Positions 7,697-17,927 are shown, numbered from the stretch's first letter. The stretch is DNA of 32,292 nt from Candidatus Brocadiia bacterium (GCA_013360825.1 JABWAY010000004.1:1-32292); one strand, 5' to 3'. Notes: a model not told the origin generated them from the letters alone. Program-made: numbers and translations.

Positions 7697-8592
7697 CAGC
7701 CGCGGTGTGAGCCGCCGGGGGAGGCGATCCTGCCGGAGGAGAGGGCGCGGGCGGCGGAGTCGATGGCGGCGTCCAGGCCGCGCGAGGGGTCCACGTCCAC
7801 GATCCCGGCGCGCGCCGTCCCGCCGGTTTTCACGCCGGCGTCCGCCAGGCGTTTTCCGAGACTCACCTGCGCCTTGCCCGCCACCTCGCGGGCCGCATCC
7901 GGCGCGAGATTCACGCTGAGCGCGACGAAATCTCCGCCGCGGAGGCGGGCCAGGACGTCGGCGTCGCTGAATTCCCCGCGCAGCACGTCGGCGATTTCCA
8001 TCAGCAGCATGGAGCCGTCGTCTCCGCGCGCGCCGATCCGCGTGTCCGGAATCGCCTCAAACACGAGCCGCGTCAGCGTCGGCCGCCGCCCCAGCTGGGC
8101 CGCGAGCCGCATCACCTGCTCCCCGACCACGTTGAACCCGCGAAGGTTGTACAGCCCCGTCACCGCATCGATGATCGCCAGGCTTTTCAGCTCCGCCTGG
8201 AGTTTGTGGCGTTCGACGGCGTAGAGAAGCGCGCGGGCGAGGACGGCGTCGGTGGCCTGGCCCTTGACCAGGTAGTCCTGGGCTCCCTCCTCCACGGCGC
8301 GGACGGCGACCTGTTCGTCGTCGAGACCGCTCATGACCACGACGGGGGCCCTGGCGCCGGCGGTGCGGACGCGGATGAAGGTTTCGAGACCCCGGCTGTC
8401 CGGGAGGGTCAGGTCGAGGAGGATGACGTCCCAGGCATCGGCGGCGGCCAGCCGGGAGAGGGCGTCGGAGAGGCGTTCGACGAGGGTGATGTTGAAACGC
8501 GCGCAGGAGGCGGACTCCAGGAACTCACGGATGAGCCGCGCGTCCCCGGGATTGTCCTCAACGAGCAGGACCTCAAGGCATTTGATGTCCAC
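7696..8592 (-). CDS. Response regulator with degenerate GGDEF domain
   Basis: [22 protein letters not shown]...VILLDLTLPDSRG...DYLVKGQ; then AIIDAVTGLYNLRGF and RLRGGDFVALSV (degenerate GGDEF). Confidence 0.8.
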   Translation of the reverse strand: MDIKCLEVLLVEDNPGDARLIREFLESASCARFNITLVERLSDALSRLAAADAWDVILLDLTLPDSRGLETFIRVRTAGARAPVVVMSGLDDEQVAVRAVEEGAQDYLVKGQATDAVLARALLYAVERHKLQAELKSLAIIDAVTGLYNLRGFNVVGEQVMRLAAQLGRRPTLTRLVFEAIPDTRIGARGDDGSMLLMEIADVLRGEFSDADVLARLRGGDFVALSVNLAPDAAREVAGKAQVSLGKRLADAGVKTGGTARAGIVDVDPSRGLDAAIDSAARALSSGRIASPGGSHRG

Positions 8593-8623
8593 GGTGTTCC
8601 CTTTCTCAAATGGGAATCAGGGA

Positions 8624-9370
8624 TCAGGAATTCAGGGCGGGGAGGGTGAACCAGACCGAGGCGCCGCGTCCGGACTCGCCGGAGGCGCCGAGGGTGCCGC
8701 CGTGGCGCTCGACGACGCGGCGCACCCAGGCCAGGCCGGCGCCGATGCCGGGGGCTTCGGCGCGGGTGACGAGGCGCTGGAAGAGCCTGAAGAGGCGGCC
8801 GGACTCCTCGGCCGGGAAGCCGGAGCCGTTGTCGCGGACGATGAATTTCCGGAAGGCGCCGGCGGGCTCGGCCTCGACGCGGATGTGGAGGGGGACGTCG
8901 GGGCGGCGGAATTTCAGGGCGTTGTCGATGAGGGTGGAGAAGGTGCGGGTGAGCTGGGCGGGGTCGGCGTGGACGACCGGGAGGAGGCCGGCCTCGAGCG
9001 TCGCCCCGGCGGCCGCGAGGGCCGGCGCGTGCTGGCGGCGGGCTTCTTCGAGGCAGCGCGCGCTTTCGACCATCCGCATCTCGCCGCCGCGCGTCTGGAC
9101 GCGGGAGATATCGAGGATGGCGGCGAGCATCTTCGAGAGCCGCGAGGCGCCGTCGACGGCGAAGCCGATGAACTCATTGGCGGTCGGGTCGAGCTGGGCG
9201 GCGTAGCGGCGCTGCAGCAGCTGGGTGTAGCTCGCCACCATCCGCACGGGTTCCTGCAGATCGTGGGACACGACGTAGAGGACCTGCTGGAGTTCCTCCC
9301 GCAGGCGGCGGTTCTCCTCCTCGAGCGCACCGGCCCGTGCGGGGGGTTGCGCGGACCCGGTCGGCTCCAT
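8624..9370 (-). CDS. Sensor histidine kinase (HisKA + HATPase_c)
   Basis: VVSHDLQEPVRMVASYTQLL (H-box), TLIDNALKF (N-box), VRDNGSGFPAE, GIGAGLAWVRRVVERHGG. Confidence 0.9.
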   Translation of the reverse strand: MEPTGSAQPPARAGALEEENRRLREELQQVLYVVSHDLQEPVRMVASYTQLLQRRYAAQLDPTANEFIGFAVDGASRLSKMLAAILDISRVQTRGGEMRMVESARCLEEARRQHAPALAAAGATLEAGLLPVVHADPAQLTRTFSTLIDNALKFRRPDVPLHIRVEAEPAGAFRKFIVRDNGSGFPAEESGRLFRLFQRLVTRAEAPGIGAGLAWVRRVVERHGGTLGASGESGRGASVWFTLPALNS

Positions 9371-9382
9371 GGGCGCCTCCTC

Positions 9383-9829
9383 CTACTGCTGGGGCAGCTT
9401 GACGATCGACAGCCAGAAGTTCTCGATCGACTGCACGACCTTGACGAACTGGTCGAGGTCGACCGGCTTGGTGACGTAGCAGTTCGCGCTGAGGTCGTAC
9501 GCGCGCAGGACATCCTCCTCCGCCTCGGAGGTCGTCAGCACCACCACCGGGATCCGCCGGAGCTTCTCATCCGACCGGATCTCCGTCAGGACCTGCCGGC
9601 CGTCCTTGCGGGGAAGGTTCAGGTCCAGCAGCACCAGGTCCGGACGCGCGGCCTCCTTGTACTTCCCTTCCCGTCTGAGATATTCCATCGCCTCCACGCC
9701 GTCCGAAACAACCGTCAGCCGGTTGAAGACCTTGGCTTCCTTCAGCAGCTCGACGGCGAGCCGGGCGTCGCCCGGATTGTCTTCGACGAGGAGGATTTCG
9801 ATCGGCTCTCCGAGGACCCGCGTGCTCAT
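9383..9829 (-). CDS. Rcp1-like single-domain response regulator
   Basis: ATG at 9829: [57 protein letters not shown]...[17 protein letters not shown]...[34 protein letters not shown]. Confidence 0.92.
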   Translation of the reverse strand: MSTRVLGEPIEILLVEDNPGDARLAVELLKEAKVFNRLTVVSDGVEAMEYLRREGKYKEAARPDLVLLDLNLPRKDGRQVLTEIRSDEKLRRIPVVVLTTSEAEEDVLRAYDLSANCYVTKPVDLDQFVKVVQSIENFWLSIVKLPQQ

Positions 9830-9934
9830 GGTGTGCTCCCTTGTGTCTCCGCGGCCATTGTGCCGGTGGCGGCGCCCGGGTCCAAGGGACATTCCTGTAC
9901 CGCGGCGAGGGGCGGGGGTGTTGTAATCCGCGCG

Positions 9935-11407
9935 ATGCCTGACGCTCCGCCGGGAGGGGGAACCCCGGCCGTGCCGGGGGAAGGAGACCTGGTCCGGCTG
10001 AAGAAGCTGCTCGAACGCGAATCGCACCTGCGGGGCGAGGCGGAGTCGATGTCCGCGGCGGCGCTGCGCGGGCTGCAGCAGAAGTACGCCGAGCTGGTGC
10101 ACGCCAACGCGCAGCTCGACCTGTTTCACCGGGTGGCGACGGCGGCGAACGCGGCGACCACACCGGCCGAGGTCTTCATGGCGGCCCTGGAGACGATCTC
10201 CCGCCATTTCGCCTGCCCGGTCGGGCACGTCTTCCTGCCGGATGCCCACGATCCCCGCGTGTTCGTCCCCTCCGACTGGTGGCAGCTCGCCGACCCGGCG
10301 AAGTACGCGGAGTTCCGGCGCGAAACCATGGCGGTGACCGTGATGCGCGGGCGGGGCCTCGTCGGCCGCGTCGTCGAGTCGCGCCGGCCGGAGTGGCTCC
10401 TCGACGTCCCGGTGGAGGCGCAGTTCCAGAGGGCCGCCGCCGCCGCGCGCTGCGGACTCCGGGGCGCGCTGGCCTTCCCCGTGATCTCCCGCGGCGGCGT
10501 CTCCGCCGTCCTCGAATTCTTCGCCGACCAGCCCCGTGAACCCTCCCGCCGGCAGCTCGAGACATTCGCCTTCATCGGCATCCACCTCGGGCGCGTCGCG
10601 GACCTCCTCGCCGCCGAAGCCCAGATGAAGGAAAAAGACGCCGAACTCGCCCACCAGCTCATGGAAATCCAGCACCTCGCCACCCTCTCCGCGCACGACC
10701 TCCAGGAACCGCTCCGCATGGTCGTGAGCTACCTCGAGCTCCTCCAGCGCAGGTTCTCGGGCCGGCTGGACCCCGGCGCCGACGAGTACATCGCCTTCGC
10801 CACCGGCGGCGCCCTGCGGATGAAGGGACTGCTCGGCGACTTCCTCACCTACGCGCGGCTCTGGGCCCCGCCGTCGAGGCACGACACCGTCAGCCCGCAG
10901 GAGATCGCGCAGCAGGTCGTCGCACGGTCCTCCCACCGCATCCGGGCGGCCGGGGCGGAGGTCACCGTCGCCCCCGATCTCCCGCTCGTGCGCGGGGAAC
11001 GCGCCGAACTCGCCGAATTGCTCGACGCCCTCTTCGACAACGCGCTGAAATTCCGCGGCGACGCCCCGCCGGTGATCGCCCTGACCTGGGAACGGCGGGG
11101 CCCCCAGGCGGTCTTCACGCTGAAGGACAACGGCCCCGGAATCGACCCGAAATTCCACGACAACCTCTTCTGGCTGTTCCGCCGGCTCCATCGCGAGGAG
11201 GACCGCGGCCGCGGGCTCGGACTCGCCAAGTCGCGGCGGATCGTGGAACGGCACGGAGGGCGGATCTGGGTGGAGTCCTCCCCCGGCCAGGGAACAGCGA
11301 TCCGCTTCACCCTCCCCCTCGCATCCGAAACGCGGCGCGAACCCGCACCGGGGACAGGCTCCTCTCCCGCCGCGCCTGCGGCCGGGCCCGATCCTCTCAA
11401 GGACTGA
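9935..11407 (+). CDS. GAF-domain sensor histidine kinase
   Basis: ATG at 9935: [29 protein letters not shown]...; GAF-like middle, [64 protein letters not shown]. Confidence 0.9.
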   Translation: MPDAPPGGGTPAVPGEGDLVRLKKLLERESHLRGEAESMSAAALRGLQQKYAELVHANAQLDLFHRVATAANAATTPAEVFMAALETISRHFACPVGHVFLPDAHDPRVFVPSDWWQLADPAKYAEFRRETMAVTVMRGRGLVGRVVESRRPEWLLDVPVEAQFQRAAAAARCGLRGALAFPVISRGGVSAVLEFFADQPREPSRRQLETFAFIGIHLGRVADLLAAEAQMKEKDAELAHQLMEIQHLATLSAHDLQEPLRMVVSYLELLQRRFSGRLDPGADEYIAFATGGALRMKGLLGDFLTYARLWAPPSRHDTVSPQEIAQQVVARSSHRIRAAGAEVTVAPDLPLVRGERAELAELLDALFDNALKFRGDAPPVIALTWERRGPQAVFTLKDNGPGIDPKFHDNLFWLFRRLHREEDRGRGLGLAKSRRIVERHGGRIWVESSPGQGTAIRFTLPLASETRREPAPGTGSSPAAPAAGPDPLKD

Positions 11408-11440
11408 CGTCGCGGCGACCGCCGCCCCCTACTCGGCGCT

Positions 11441-11614
11441 TCAGCCTTCCGGCCCGCATTCGGACCCTTCCCCGTCCTTCTTCTCGCCGCCGGACTTCTC
11501 CCCGTCTTTGCCGGAGCCTTCCGTGGCGGGAGCGTCGGACTTTGTGTCGGAATCGCTGGAAGCGCAGCCGGCGAGCAGCGCGGCGGCGAACAGGGCGGCG
11601 AGGAGTGTCTTCAT
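11441..11614 (-). CDS. Small lipoprotein, 57 aa
   Basis: MKTLLAALFAAALLAGCASSDSDTKSDAPATEGSGKDGEKSGGEKKDGEGSECGPEG; clear LLAGC lipobox. Confidence 0.75.
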   Translation of the reverse strand: MKTLLAALFAAALLAGCASSDSDTKSDAPATEGSGKDGEKSGGEKKDGEGSECGPEG

Positions 11615-11661
11615 GACGGAAATGTACGGCGGCGGCAGGGGGCGACTCAAGGAGAAACCGA

Positions 11662-12627
11662 TCAGACCCCCTTGCCGATATAGGACTTCCATGTGGAAAA
11701 TGCCGCTGCCGCCCCGAGGAAGACCAGCGGAAACACGAAGATCCCCGTCCATCCCAGCCAGGCCGGGGGCAGAAACTCCAGGCTCCCCTCGAAGAACCGG
11801 GGGACCGGATCGAGCGACCGGAGAGCCGCGGTGCGCACGAAGCGGCTGAGCACGTACAGCTTGATTTCCAGGCGCCCGATCGTCGCCTCGACGATGACGG
11901 CGTAGGCCATCGCAATGAGGTATGGCCGGCCGAGGATCGCCCCGAGCGAGAAGAACAGCGTGCCGTAGAGGACGGCGCCCGCGGCGGAGGCGAAAAGCGC
12001 GGCGAACAGCTCCCGGGGCTGCGCGGGCGCGCGGTGGCTCGGGCGCGTCATCGTGACGAACTTCCCGGGCGATCCCTCGCGCATGCCCGGGCGCCGCTCG
12101 CCGGAATCGTCGTCCACCGCCCCGTCCTCCCCGCGGGGGACTGCGGTCCCCGAAGGGTCCGCCACCCAGGTCGTCGTCTCGTACGGCTGCACCTGCTTGA
12201 GCGCCAGCGGCCACGCCGCCAGCACCGGGATCATCGTGATCAGGGCCAGCGGGACGATGCAGCCGAGCCACTTCCCCACCACGATGAACGCCCGGGGAGT
12301 GGGACGGCAGTACAGATAGACGATGGTCCCGTCCTCCACATCCGAGGAGAAGGCGGGGACGGCGCCGAGGAGTGCGATAAAGAGGATCGCCCCCTGGAGG
12401 TAGAGCTGGTCGAACAGCTGGAGAAACGGGTGGTTCATCCCCTTCGGCTCGAGGAACACGAAGACCGAGAGCAGGGCCGGGAAGACGGAGCCGGCGAGCA
12501 GGAGGAGCCACTTGCGCGGTCCCTGCAGGAACTGGCGGAAGGAGAGGTGCGCCGCGGTGATCAGGCCGGTGATCGGGGACGTCGGGGCGGCGGGGGGCGG
12601 GGGCGGTGCGGTGGCGGGAGAGACCAT
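11662..12627 (-). CDS. ABC-2 type transporter permease
   Basis: Several TM segments (WLLLLAGSVFPALLSVFVFL, AILFIALLGAVPAFSSDVEDGTIVYLYCRPTPR); adjacent to ATPase gene. Confidence 0.8.
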   Translation of the reverse strand: MVSPATAPPPPPAAPTSPITGLITAAHLSFRQFLQGPRKWLLLLAGSVFPALLSVFVFLEPKGMNHPFLQLFDQLYLQGAILFIALLGAVPAFSSDVEDGTIVYLYCRPTPRAFIVVGKWLGCIVPLALITMIPVLAAWPLALKQVQPYETTTWVADPSGTAVPRGEDGAVDDDSGERRPGMREGSPGKFVTMTRPSHRAPAQPRELFAALFASAAGAVLYGTLFFSLGAILGRPYLIAMAYAVIVEATIGRLEIKLYVLSRFVRTAALRSLDPVPRFFEGSLEFLPPAWLGWTGIFVFPLVFLGAAAAFSTWKSYIGKGV

Positions 12628-13551
12628 TTATCCCTCGGTGAGATAGCGGAAGACGGCGTCGAGGTTGTCGTCCGGGCTCTCGATCTCGTGCACCGGGAGG
12701 CCTGCGTCGAGGAGGACCTGGGGAAGCGCGGCGTAGAAGGCGTCCGGCTGCGGCGTGCGGACGGTGACGACTCCCTCGCCGATATGGAGTTCCGTGACGC
12801 GCGGATCCCTCGCGAGGACCGCGGCGAGGTCGCGGCCCCGCGGGGTGCGCAGGCGGACGGAGTGCGGGTGGCGGTCGATCATCCCGCGGATTTCGCGGAC
12901 CTCACCCGCGGCCATGACCCGCCCCTTGTGGAGCAGGAGCAGGTGAGGGGTCATGGCCTCGACCTCGTGGAGGACATGGCTCGAGATGATCACGCTCCGC
13001 CCCTCGCGGCCGAGGGCCTTCACCAGGTCGATGACGTCCCGGCGGATGATCGGGTCGGCGCCGTTGAGCGGCTCGTCGAGGATGAGGAGTTCCGGGTCGT
13101 GCGAGAGGGCCTGGGCGAGCTTGAGCCGCTGGCGCATTCCCTTCGAATACCCGTAGATCTTCCGGTCCGCGAATTCCGCCGCCTTCACGCGGTCCAGCGC
13201 GGCGGACGCCCGGCGCGCGCGTTCCGGCCCGGCGAATCCGTGGATGCCGAGGAGGGTTTCGACGAACTCCCGGCCCGTCATGAACTCGAAGAAGTTGTCG
13301 TGGTCCGGGCAGTAGCCGATCCGGCGGTAGAGGTCCGGGTTGCCGAAAGCATGGGCGCCGAAGACGAGCGCGACGCCCTTGGACGGGCGCATCGAGCCCG
13401 TGAGGATCCGGAGGAACGTGGTCTTCCCCGCGCCGTTCTGGCCGAGGAGCCCCACGACCCCGCCCTGGAAGTTGAGCGTGACGTCCCGGAGGGCGACCAC
13501 CTGCCCGTACCAGCGGGTGACGTTCTGGAACTGGACCGCGAACTGGCTCAC
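12628..13551 (-). CDS. ABC transporter ATP-binding protein
   Basis: GTG at 13551: MSQFAVQFQNVTRWYGQVVALRDVTLNFQGGVVGLLGQNGAGKTTFLRILTG...YSKGMRQRLKLAQAL...LLILDEPLNGADP. Confidence 0.9.
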   Translation of the reverse strand: MSQFAVQFQNVTRWYGQVVALRDVTLNFQGGVVGLLGQNGAGKTTFLRILTGSMRPSKGVALVFGAHAFGNPDLYRRIGYCPDHDNFFEFMTGREFVETLLGIHGFAGPERARRASAALDRVKAAEFADRKIYGYSKGMRQRLKLAQALSHDPELLILDEPLNGADPIIRRDVIDLVKALGREGRSVIISSHVLHEVEAMTPHLLLLHKGRVMAAGEVREIRGMIDRHPHSVRLRTPRGRDLAAVLARDPRVTELHIGEGVVTVRTPQPDAFYAALPQVLLDAGLPVHEIESPDDNLDAVFRYLTEG

Positions 13552-14426
13552 GCGCGCCTCTCCGCATCGGCCGTGCGCCAGACGACCACGGACAGCGACA
13601 GGACGCTCACGCCCGCCAGGATCGCCAGGCTGATCCAGGGGCTGAACGGCATCATCTCGTGCAGGTCCAGCCCGGGCATCTTCGGCATCCGCGCCCCCCC
13701 GGCGGGCATCTCCGGCATCAGCGACGCCGAGATTTTCAGGACGTTCCGGTTCAGCGAGAGCAGGTATCCCCACTTGAGCTTCGCCGCATCCGTCAGGATC
13801 AGCGCGATCGCCTCGAGCATCAGGTAGACGACCGCGAATCCGATCCCGGCCAGGAAAGTCTTCCGGGTGCACGAGGAGAACGCCATGACGAGCGCGATCG
13901 CCGGGATGACGGCGATCGGGACCGAGAGCAGCACGGCGCCGGACAGCTGGGCCCCGTAGGCGGCCGTCGCCTTGTCCCCGAGCGCGTAGGTGGAGACCCC
14001 GATGCTGACCAGCGGGGAGAGCACGGCGGGCAGGAGGACCAGGACGGCGGCGGCGGCGAGTTTCCCCACGATGTAGTCCGCACGGACGATCGATTTCGAG
14101 AAGTACATGAGGAGGGCGTTGTGCTTCAGGTCGCTCGCCACCAGCCCGCTTCCCGCGACGGGCAGCACCAGCAGGCAGGTCCAGGTCAGCGAGGTGCTGA
14201 GCGCCGAGGCGGCGATGTATCCCGGATCGATCCCCGAAATCATCAGGCCGACGAAGGCTCCCGGCAGGGTCATCAGCATGGTGAGCCCGCCCAGGAGGGA
14301 CAGGGCGAGGGTATGGCGCCGGAAGATGTTCTTCGCGGTGGCCGTGGCGATCGCCAGGACGCGGAACGGGTGAGGCTGGAAGGTCCCCGTCCACGGCTGG
14401 TAGCTCTGGTCGAAGAGGGCGCTCAT
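13548..14426 (-). CDS. ABC-2 type transporter permease
   Basis: 292 aa multi-TM protein between two ATPase genes; 4-bp overlaps on both sides. Confidence 0.85.
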   Translation of the reverse strand: MSALFDQSYQPWTGTFQPHPFRVLAIATATAKNIFRRHTLALSLLGGLTMLMTLPGAFVGLMISGIDPGYIAASALSTSLTWTCLLVLPVAGSGLVASDLKHNALLMYFSKSIVRADYIVGKLAAAAVLVLLPAVLSPLVSIGVSTYALGDKATAAYGAQLSGAVLLSVPIAVIPAIALVMAFSSCTRKTFLAGIGFAVVYLMLEAIALILTDAAKLKWGYLLSLNRNVLKISASLMPEMPAGGARMPKMPGLDLHEMMPFSPWISLAILAGVSVLSLSVVVWRTADAERRA

Positions 14427-15355
14427 TTTTCCGCTGCCTCGATCAGTCCGGAGAAGACGTCCTCGAGCGATTTCTGCGCCGGCGCGAGGTGGCGGACCTG
14501 TGTCCCGGTGGCCGCCGCGGCCCGGAGCACCGGCGCGGTCGCCTCGAGATCCTCCACCGGGATCACCAGCCGGTCCGCCTCCGCGACCTCCCGCGGCGCG
14601 AGACCCTCCGCGCGGAGGGCGGCCTGGAACCGGGCGCGGTCGCCCCGGAACCGGAGGTCGAGCGCCTTCTCCGCGTGGCCGATGATCGCATCGAGCGGGC
14701 CCGCGGCCGCGAGCCGCCCGCGATGGAGAACGACGACCTCGTCGCAGACCGATTCGACGTCGTGGAGGATGTGGCTGGAAAGGACGACCGAAATCCCCTT
14801 CCGCGTCGAGATGTCGCGCACCAGCGCCAGCATCTCCTCCCGCCCCTTCGGGTCCAGGCCGTTGGTCGGCTCGTCGAGAAAGAGGAGTTTCGGGTGGTGG
14901 ACGAGCGCCTGCGCGAGCTGCACGCGCTGGAGCATGCCCGTGGAGTACGTGTCGATGTCCCGGTACCGCGCTTCCCCCAGGTCCAGGGCGCCGAGGACAT
15001 CGTGGGAGCGGGCGAGGGCGTCGCCGGCGGACATGCCGACGAGGCGGCCGGCGAGGCTGACGTACTGGACGGCGCTCATCCTCGGGATCATGGACCCGGA
15101 CTCCGGCATGAACCCGGTGACCTGGCGGATCCGGAGGGCCGCGCGCCGCGAGTCGAGGCCGAGGACGCCGGCGGTGCCGGCCGTGGGGCGGATCAGCCCG
15201 AGGAGGATCTTGATGAGGGTGGACTTTCCCGAGCCGTTGGGGCCGAGCAGTCCGATGGCGCGGCCGCTGACGGACAGGGAGACCCCCGCCAGGGCGCGGA
15301 TGTTCCCGTAGACCTTGGAGAGATCGGCGACCTGCAGAAGCGGGGGTGCGGACAT
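14423..15355 (-). CDS. ABC transporter ATP-binding protein
   Basis: LLGPNGSGKSTLIKILLGLIRPTAG; TGMLQRVQLAQALVHHPKLLFLDEPTNGLDPKGREEML. Confidence 0.93.
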   Translation of the reverse strand: MSAPPLLQVADLSKVYGNIRALAGVSLSVSGRAIGLLGPNGSGKSTLIKILLGLIRPTAGTAGVLGLDSRRAALRIRQVTGFMPESGSMIPRMSAVQYVSLAGRLVGMSAGDALARSHDVLGALDLGEARYRDIDTYSTGMLQRVQLAQALVHHPKLLFLDEPTNGLDPKGREEMLALVRDISTRKGISVVLSSHILHDVESVCDEVVVLHRGRLAAAGPLDAIIGHAEKALDLRFRGDRARFQAALRAEGLAPREVAEADRLVIPVEDLEATAPVLRAAAATGTQVRHLAPAQKSLEDVFSGLIEAAEK

Positions 15356-15410
15356 CGCGGGGGATCTTATCCTCCGGCGCGGTGCGCGGTCGAGCGGGGA
15401 TTGCGCCGGG

Positions 15411-17147
15411 CTACATTTCTTCCGGCGCCTCGATCCCGAGGAGGTCGAGCCCGGTGCGGAGCGTGCGGCGCGCGGTCTGCACGAGCAGGATCCGGGCGTC
15501 GGTCAGCGCGGCGTCGTCGGACAGGATCCGCTGGTTCCGCCAGAAGCGGTTCACCTCTCCGCAGAGGTCGATCAGCGCGCGGCTCAGGAGCGAGGGTTCG
15601 TAGCGGGTCGTGGCATCGCGGATGATGTCGGGAAAGCGGCCGATCTGGCGCAGCACCGCGCGGTCCTCGTCCGTGGTCAGCAGGGTGAAGTCGACCGAGG
15701 CGGGCGGCTCTTTCCCGTACTTTCTCAGCGCGCTCGAGAGCCGGGCGTGCGTGTACTGGAGGTACGGCCCCGTTTCGCCCTTGAACGCCTTGGTCTCGGG
15801 GTCGAAATCGAGCATCTGCTGCAGGTTGAAGTCGATGTCGCGGGTCCGCGTGCGGGACAGGTCGTTGAAGATGACGGCGCCGATTCCCACCTGGTGTGCG
15901 ACGCGCGATTTCCGGGCCGCGTCCCATTCGCGGTCCGCGATGATCTCGTGGACGCGCTCGATCGCCGCCTGGAGCACGTCGTGCAGCAGCACGATCGTGC
16001 CCTTGCGCGTCGCCATCTTCTCGCGGACCCCCTCGGCGTTCACGATCCGCATCAGGCCGAACTCGACGTGCACCGGCTCGACGTCGACGCCGAGCAGCTC
16101 CGCCACCTTGAACAGCTGCCGGAAATGGAGCTTCTGGTCGGCCGCGACGACGTAGACCAGCGCCCGCGCCCCCAGATCCCGGCGGCGGTACAGGATCGCG
16201 GCAAGGTCGCGCGTGCCGTACAGACTCGCGTCGTCCGCCTTCCTCAGCAGGAACGGCTCCTTGAACCCGTGTGCGGTGAGGTCCACCACATAGGCACCCT
16301 GGCTCTCCGAGCAGAGCCCGCGCGCCTCCAGCTCCGCGATCGCCCCGGCCATCCGGTCCACGTACGCCGACTCACCGCTCCAGGAATCGAACTCGATCCC
16401 AAGAAGGGAATAGACGCGGCGGAACTCGGCCAGCGAGATGTCCCGGAAATGCTGCCAGACCTTTTTTGCCTCCGGGTCCCCCGACTCCAGCCGGCGGAAC
16501 CAGTCGCGGGCCTGCTGCCGGAACGCGGGATCGGCCCGCTCGGCCTCCGTGAAGCGGACGAGCAGGTCCTTGAGGAACTCGACGCCCCGCTCCTTCAGGC
16601 TCTCCTCGCTTCCCCACTTTTCCCACGCCGACAGCAGCTTCCCGAAATTGGTCCCCCAGTCGCCGAGGTGGTTCACGCCGATCGTCTTCCATCCGCAGAA
16701 GGCGTGGAGGTTCCGGATCGCGTTGCCGATCACGGTGCTGCGCAGGTGGGCGATCCCGAGCGGTTTCGCGATGTTCGGGCTGGAGAAATCGATGACCACG
16801 GTCCGGCCCTGGCCGAGGTCGGTTGCGCCCCAGCGCGCGCCGGCCGCGCGGGCGCTCTCGAGGACGGTGCGGGCAAGGACGGCGGGCTCGGCGAAGAAAT
16901 TCACGTACGGCCCGGTCGCCTCGATCCGGGCCACCGAGGCCGGTTTCCGGATCGCCGCGGCGAGTTGCCGCGCGACGGCCGGGGGCGGCGCGTTGTCGAA
17001 CCGGTCGCGGACCGCGAAGGTCGGAAAGGCGAAGTCCCCCATCGCGGAATCCGGGGGCGCCGTCAGCAGCTCCCGGGCGCGCTCCGCGGTCAGCCCCGGC
17101 ACCGCGGCGACCAGCGCGCCGATCACGTCCGTCCGTATCGTGTCCAT
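15411..17147 (-). CDS. argS: Arginyl-tRNA synthetase
   Basis: 578 aa; VVIDFSSPNIAKPLGIAHLRSTVIGNAIRNLHAFCGWKTIGVNHLGDWGTNFGKL is diagnostic of ArgS. Confidence 0.97.
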   Translation of the reverse strand: MDTIRTDVIGALVAAVPGLTAERARELLTAPPDSAMGDFAFPTFAVRDRFDNAPPPAVARQLAAAIRKPASVARIEATGPYVNFFAEPAVLARTVLESARAAGARWGATDLGQGRTVVIDFSSPNIAKPLGIAHLRSTVIGNAIRNLHAFCGWKTIGVNHLGDWGTNFGKLLSAWEKWGSEESLKERGVEFLKDLLVRFTEAERADPAFRQQARDWFRRLESGDPEAKKVWQHFRDISLAEFRRVYSLLGIEFDSWSGESAYVDRMAGAIAELEARGLCSESQGAYVVDLTAHGFKEPFLLRKADDASLYGTRDLAAILYRRRDLGARALVYVVAADQKLHFRQLFKVAELLGVDVEPVHVEFGLMRIVNAEGVREKMATRKGTIVLLHDVLQAAIERVHEIIADREWDAARKSRVAHQVGIGAVIFNDLSRTRTRDIDFNLQQMLDFDPETKAFKGETGPYLQYTHARLSSALRKYGKEPPASVDFTLLTTDEDRAVLRQIGRFPDIIRDATTRYEPSLLSRALIDLCGEVNRFWRNQRILSDDAALTDARILLVQTARRTLRTGLDLLGIEAPEEM

Positions 17148-17207
17148 GGTCCTCGGAACAGAAACAGGGCGCCGATGGCGGCCCCGGGAATCAGGTCCCG
17201 CGCGGGA

Positions 17208-17927
17208 CTACTTGCGCAGTTTCAGCGGCGCCAGCCGCTTCCCCCAGCGTTTCAGCGCCGCGGGAAGGAACCGCGTCTTCTCGCGCACTTCCTCCGGCCC
17301 CGCGGCGTCCTTGTGATTGACGCAGTAGAGGGTCCTCCAGAGCCCCAGGCGGTCCACCAGTTCCACCTTCTCCGGCTTCAGGTTCGTCATCCTCAGGAAA
17401 TCCGGCAGCTTCAGGTCGCTTCGCCATCCGGCCCGCCAGAAGAACGGGGCGAAAAAGCGTTCGATGTCGTTGATGAAGACGTTCGGCGCCATGAAGTGAT
17501 TGACGAAGACGATGCGGCCGCCGCGGCGGCAGACCCGTTTCATCTCCTGCACCACGGCGCGCGGGTCGGGAACGGTGGTGATGAAGTAGGCGGCGAGGAC
17601 GGCGTCGAAGGAGTCGTCCGGGAAATCGAGCTTCGTCGCGTCCATCTTGAACAGGCGGACGCCCTTCAGCCCGTGCTCGCGGACCCGCTTGTAGGCGCCG
17701 TCGAGCATGCCCTGGGAAAAGTCGATGCCGGTGAGGTCGACGCCGCCGGGGAACATGGGGAGGCAGGCACCGGTGCCGACGCCGACCTCGAGGATTTTCT
17801 CGCCCGGCCTGGGGGCCATGGCGGCCAGCGCCCGCCGGCGGCCGGATTCAAAGAACCGGTTGAAAACGAGGTCGTAGACTCCGGCGTAGAAGTTGTAGAC
17901 CCATTCGATGTGCCCGCCGCCCGCCAC
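17208..17927 (-). CDS. Class I SAM-dependent methyltransferase (phospholipid N-methyltransferase-like)
   Basis: ILEVGVGTGACLPMFPGGVDLTGIDFSQGML...MDATKLDFPDDSFDAVLAAYFITTVPDP; GTG start. Confidence 0.8.
   Translation of the reverse strand: MAGGGHIEWVYNFYAGVYDLVFNRFFESGRRRALAAMAPRPGEKILEVGVGTGACLPMFPGGVDLTGIDFSQGMLDGAYKRVREHGLKGVRLFKMDATKLDFPDDSFDAVLAAYFITTVPDPRAVVQEMKRVCRRGGRIVFVNHFMAPNVFINDIERFFAPFFWRAGWRSDLKLPDFLRMTNLKPEKVELVDRLGLWRTLYCVNHKDAAGPEEVREKTRFLPAALKRWGKRLAPLKLRK

Noticed and set aside
8333-9934. Upstream half of the 1024-aa plus-strand ORF
   Set aside because: Only the part from ATG 9935 matches a histidine kinase; the earlier part is antisense to receiver and kinase genes.
12628-14394. 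Single 588-aa ORF joining permease-antisense frame and ATPase
   Set aside because: The true ATPase begins at GTG 13551; the N-terminal half is an out-of-frame reading of the permease gene.
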